NCBI GenBank assembly: GCA_020062805.1
Contig: JAGUVP010000119.1
Coordinates: forward strand, 1-5,348
Direction: 5' to 3'
DNA from: Candidatus Bipolaricaulis sp.
GTDB lineage: Bacteria; Bipolaricaulota; Bipolaricaulia; Bipolaricaulales; Bipolaricaulaceae
DNA length: 5,348 nt
A program made the translations under genes and the position numbers. The notes beneath the pieces are model-generated. The model was given only the letters and a program-made list of their open reading frames with translations, was not told the origin of the DNA and searched no databases. Below are positions 5,092 to 5,348 of the stretch, piece by piece (within the stretch, counting starts at the first letter, position 1; each line of letters begins with the position of its first letter).

Positions 5092-5348
5092 TCACCCGAA
5101 CAGGCGGCGGAGGTCCTGGAACGTGATCAGGATCAGCAGGCCGAACAGGATCGCGAATCCCGCCGCGTGGACCCCCATCTCCACCCGCGGCGAGACCTTG
5201 CGCCGGGTGACCATCTCGTACAGGGCGAACGCCATCCGCGCCCCATCGAGAGCGGGGAACGGAATGAGGTTGAACAGGGCGAGGTTCAGGCTGATCAGGG
5301 CCACGAGAAGCAGCAGCACCAGCGGGCCCGCCTGCACTCCCTGGCCGA
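5092..5348 (-). CDS. rseP: RseP-like site-2 protease (M50 zinc metalloprotease), C-terminal end, partial
   Basis: Only the last 84 residues are in the window; the gene continues past the right edge, and its 5' end is outside. The protein cuts transmembrane substrates within the membrane, classically anti-sigma factors in envelope stress signalling. The visible part has a transmembrane segment (PLVLLLLVALISLNLALFNL) leading into IPFPALDGARM. That is the conserved N-x-x-P-x-P-x-LDG motif of M50 proteases, in which the Asp is the third zinc ligand; the HExxH helix would lie upstream. A cytoplasmic stretch, YEMVTRRKVSPRVE, follows, then a final transmembrane helix (GFAILFGLLILITF) and the short tail QDLRRLFG, all in the order seen in RseP/RIP metalloproteases. 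The usual LDGG is LDGA here, a mild deviation. The in-frame GTG at 5335-5337 is an internal Val codon, not a start. Codon use is very GC-rich at third positions, unlike the cassette. In many bacteria rseP neighbours MEP-pathway genes, consistent with the ispF remnant nearby. Confidence 0.88.
   Translation of the reverse strand, partial: GQGVQAGPLVLLLLVALISLNLALFNLIPFPALDGARMAFALYEMVTRRKVSPRVEMGVHAAGFAILFGLLILITFQDLRRLFG

Overview
The window is GC-rich bacterial DNA. It carries the edge of a housekeeping region, a small toxin-antitoxin module and a compact three-gene cassette that looks like an accessory (possibly conflict or defence) system. The housekeeping genes are an ispF remnant (MEP isoprenoid pathway) and the 3' end of an rseP-type site-2 protease gene. 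They show a bacterium that uses the MEP route, but the phylum cannot be fixed from this stretch.

Layout. Positions 1-103 hold a weak hairpin and a good promoter/operator for the next operon. Positions 113-653 encode a Phd/YefM-like antitoxin and an overlapping RelE/ParE-fold toxin. Positions 698-988 are the C-terminal two thirds of ispF with no start codon, no N-terminal metal-binding residues and a probable frameshift at the tail, so it is a pseudogene. Positions 989-1170 hold a candidate promoter with a perfect 10-bp palindrome at the predicted transcription start. Positions 1171-4780 are three co-directional genes joined by 4-base stop/start overlaps. Positions 4781-5091 are intergenic with only weak hairpins. 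Positions 5092-5348, minus strand, are the C-terminal end of the RseP-like protease, which enters from the right edge.

The three-gene cassette is the interesting part. Gene A (398 aa) has a degenerate phosphoribosyltransferase PRPP-loop and resembles, from memory, the phosphoribosyltransferase-like (PRTase-CE) family discussed in predicted prokaryotic conflict systems. Gene B (347 aa) belongs to no family I can name, but has distinctive motifs (YEPRS, DISALPRR, APFGPKP). Gene C (458 aa) is a fusion of two (beta/alpha)8 barrels: a TrpF-like phosphoribosylanthranilate isomerase half that keeps the catalytic Cys and Asp, and an Rpe-like ribulose-phosphate 3-epimerase half that keeps the His-Asp-His-Asp metal ligands.

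The domains line up as a possible chemical sequence: phosphoribosyl transfer from PRPP to an amine, Amadori rearrangement to a 1-amino-ribulose-5-phosphate, then 3-epimerisation to the xylulose form. This suggests a dedicated phosphoribosyl-based metabolite or modification pathway and not a nuclease-type defence. That pathway is inference; the domain assignments for gene C are well supported by the sequence. The cassette uses ATA, AGA and AGG codons that are scarce or absent in the flanking genes, consistent with horizontal acquisition.
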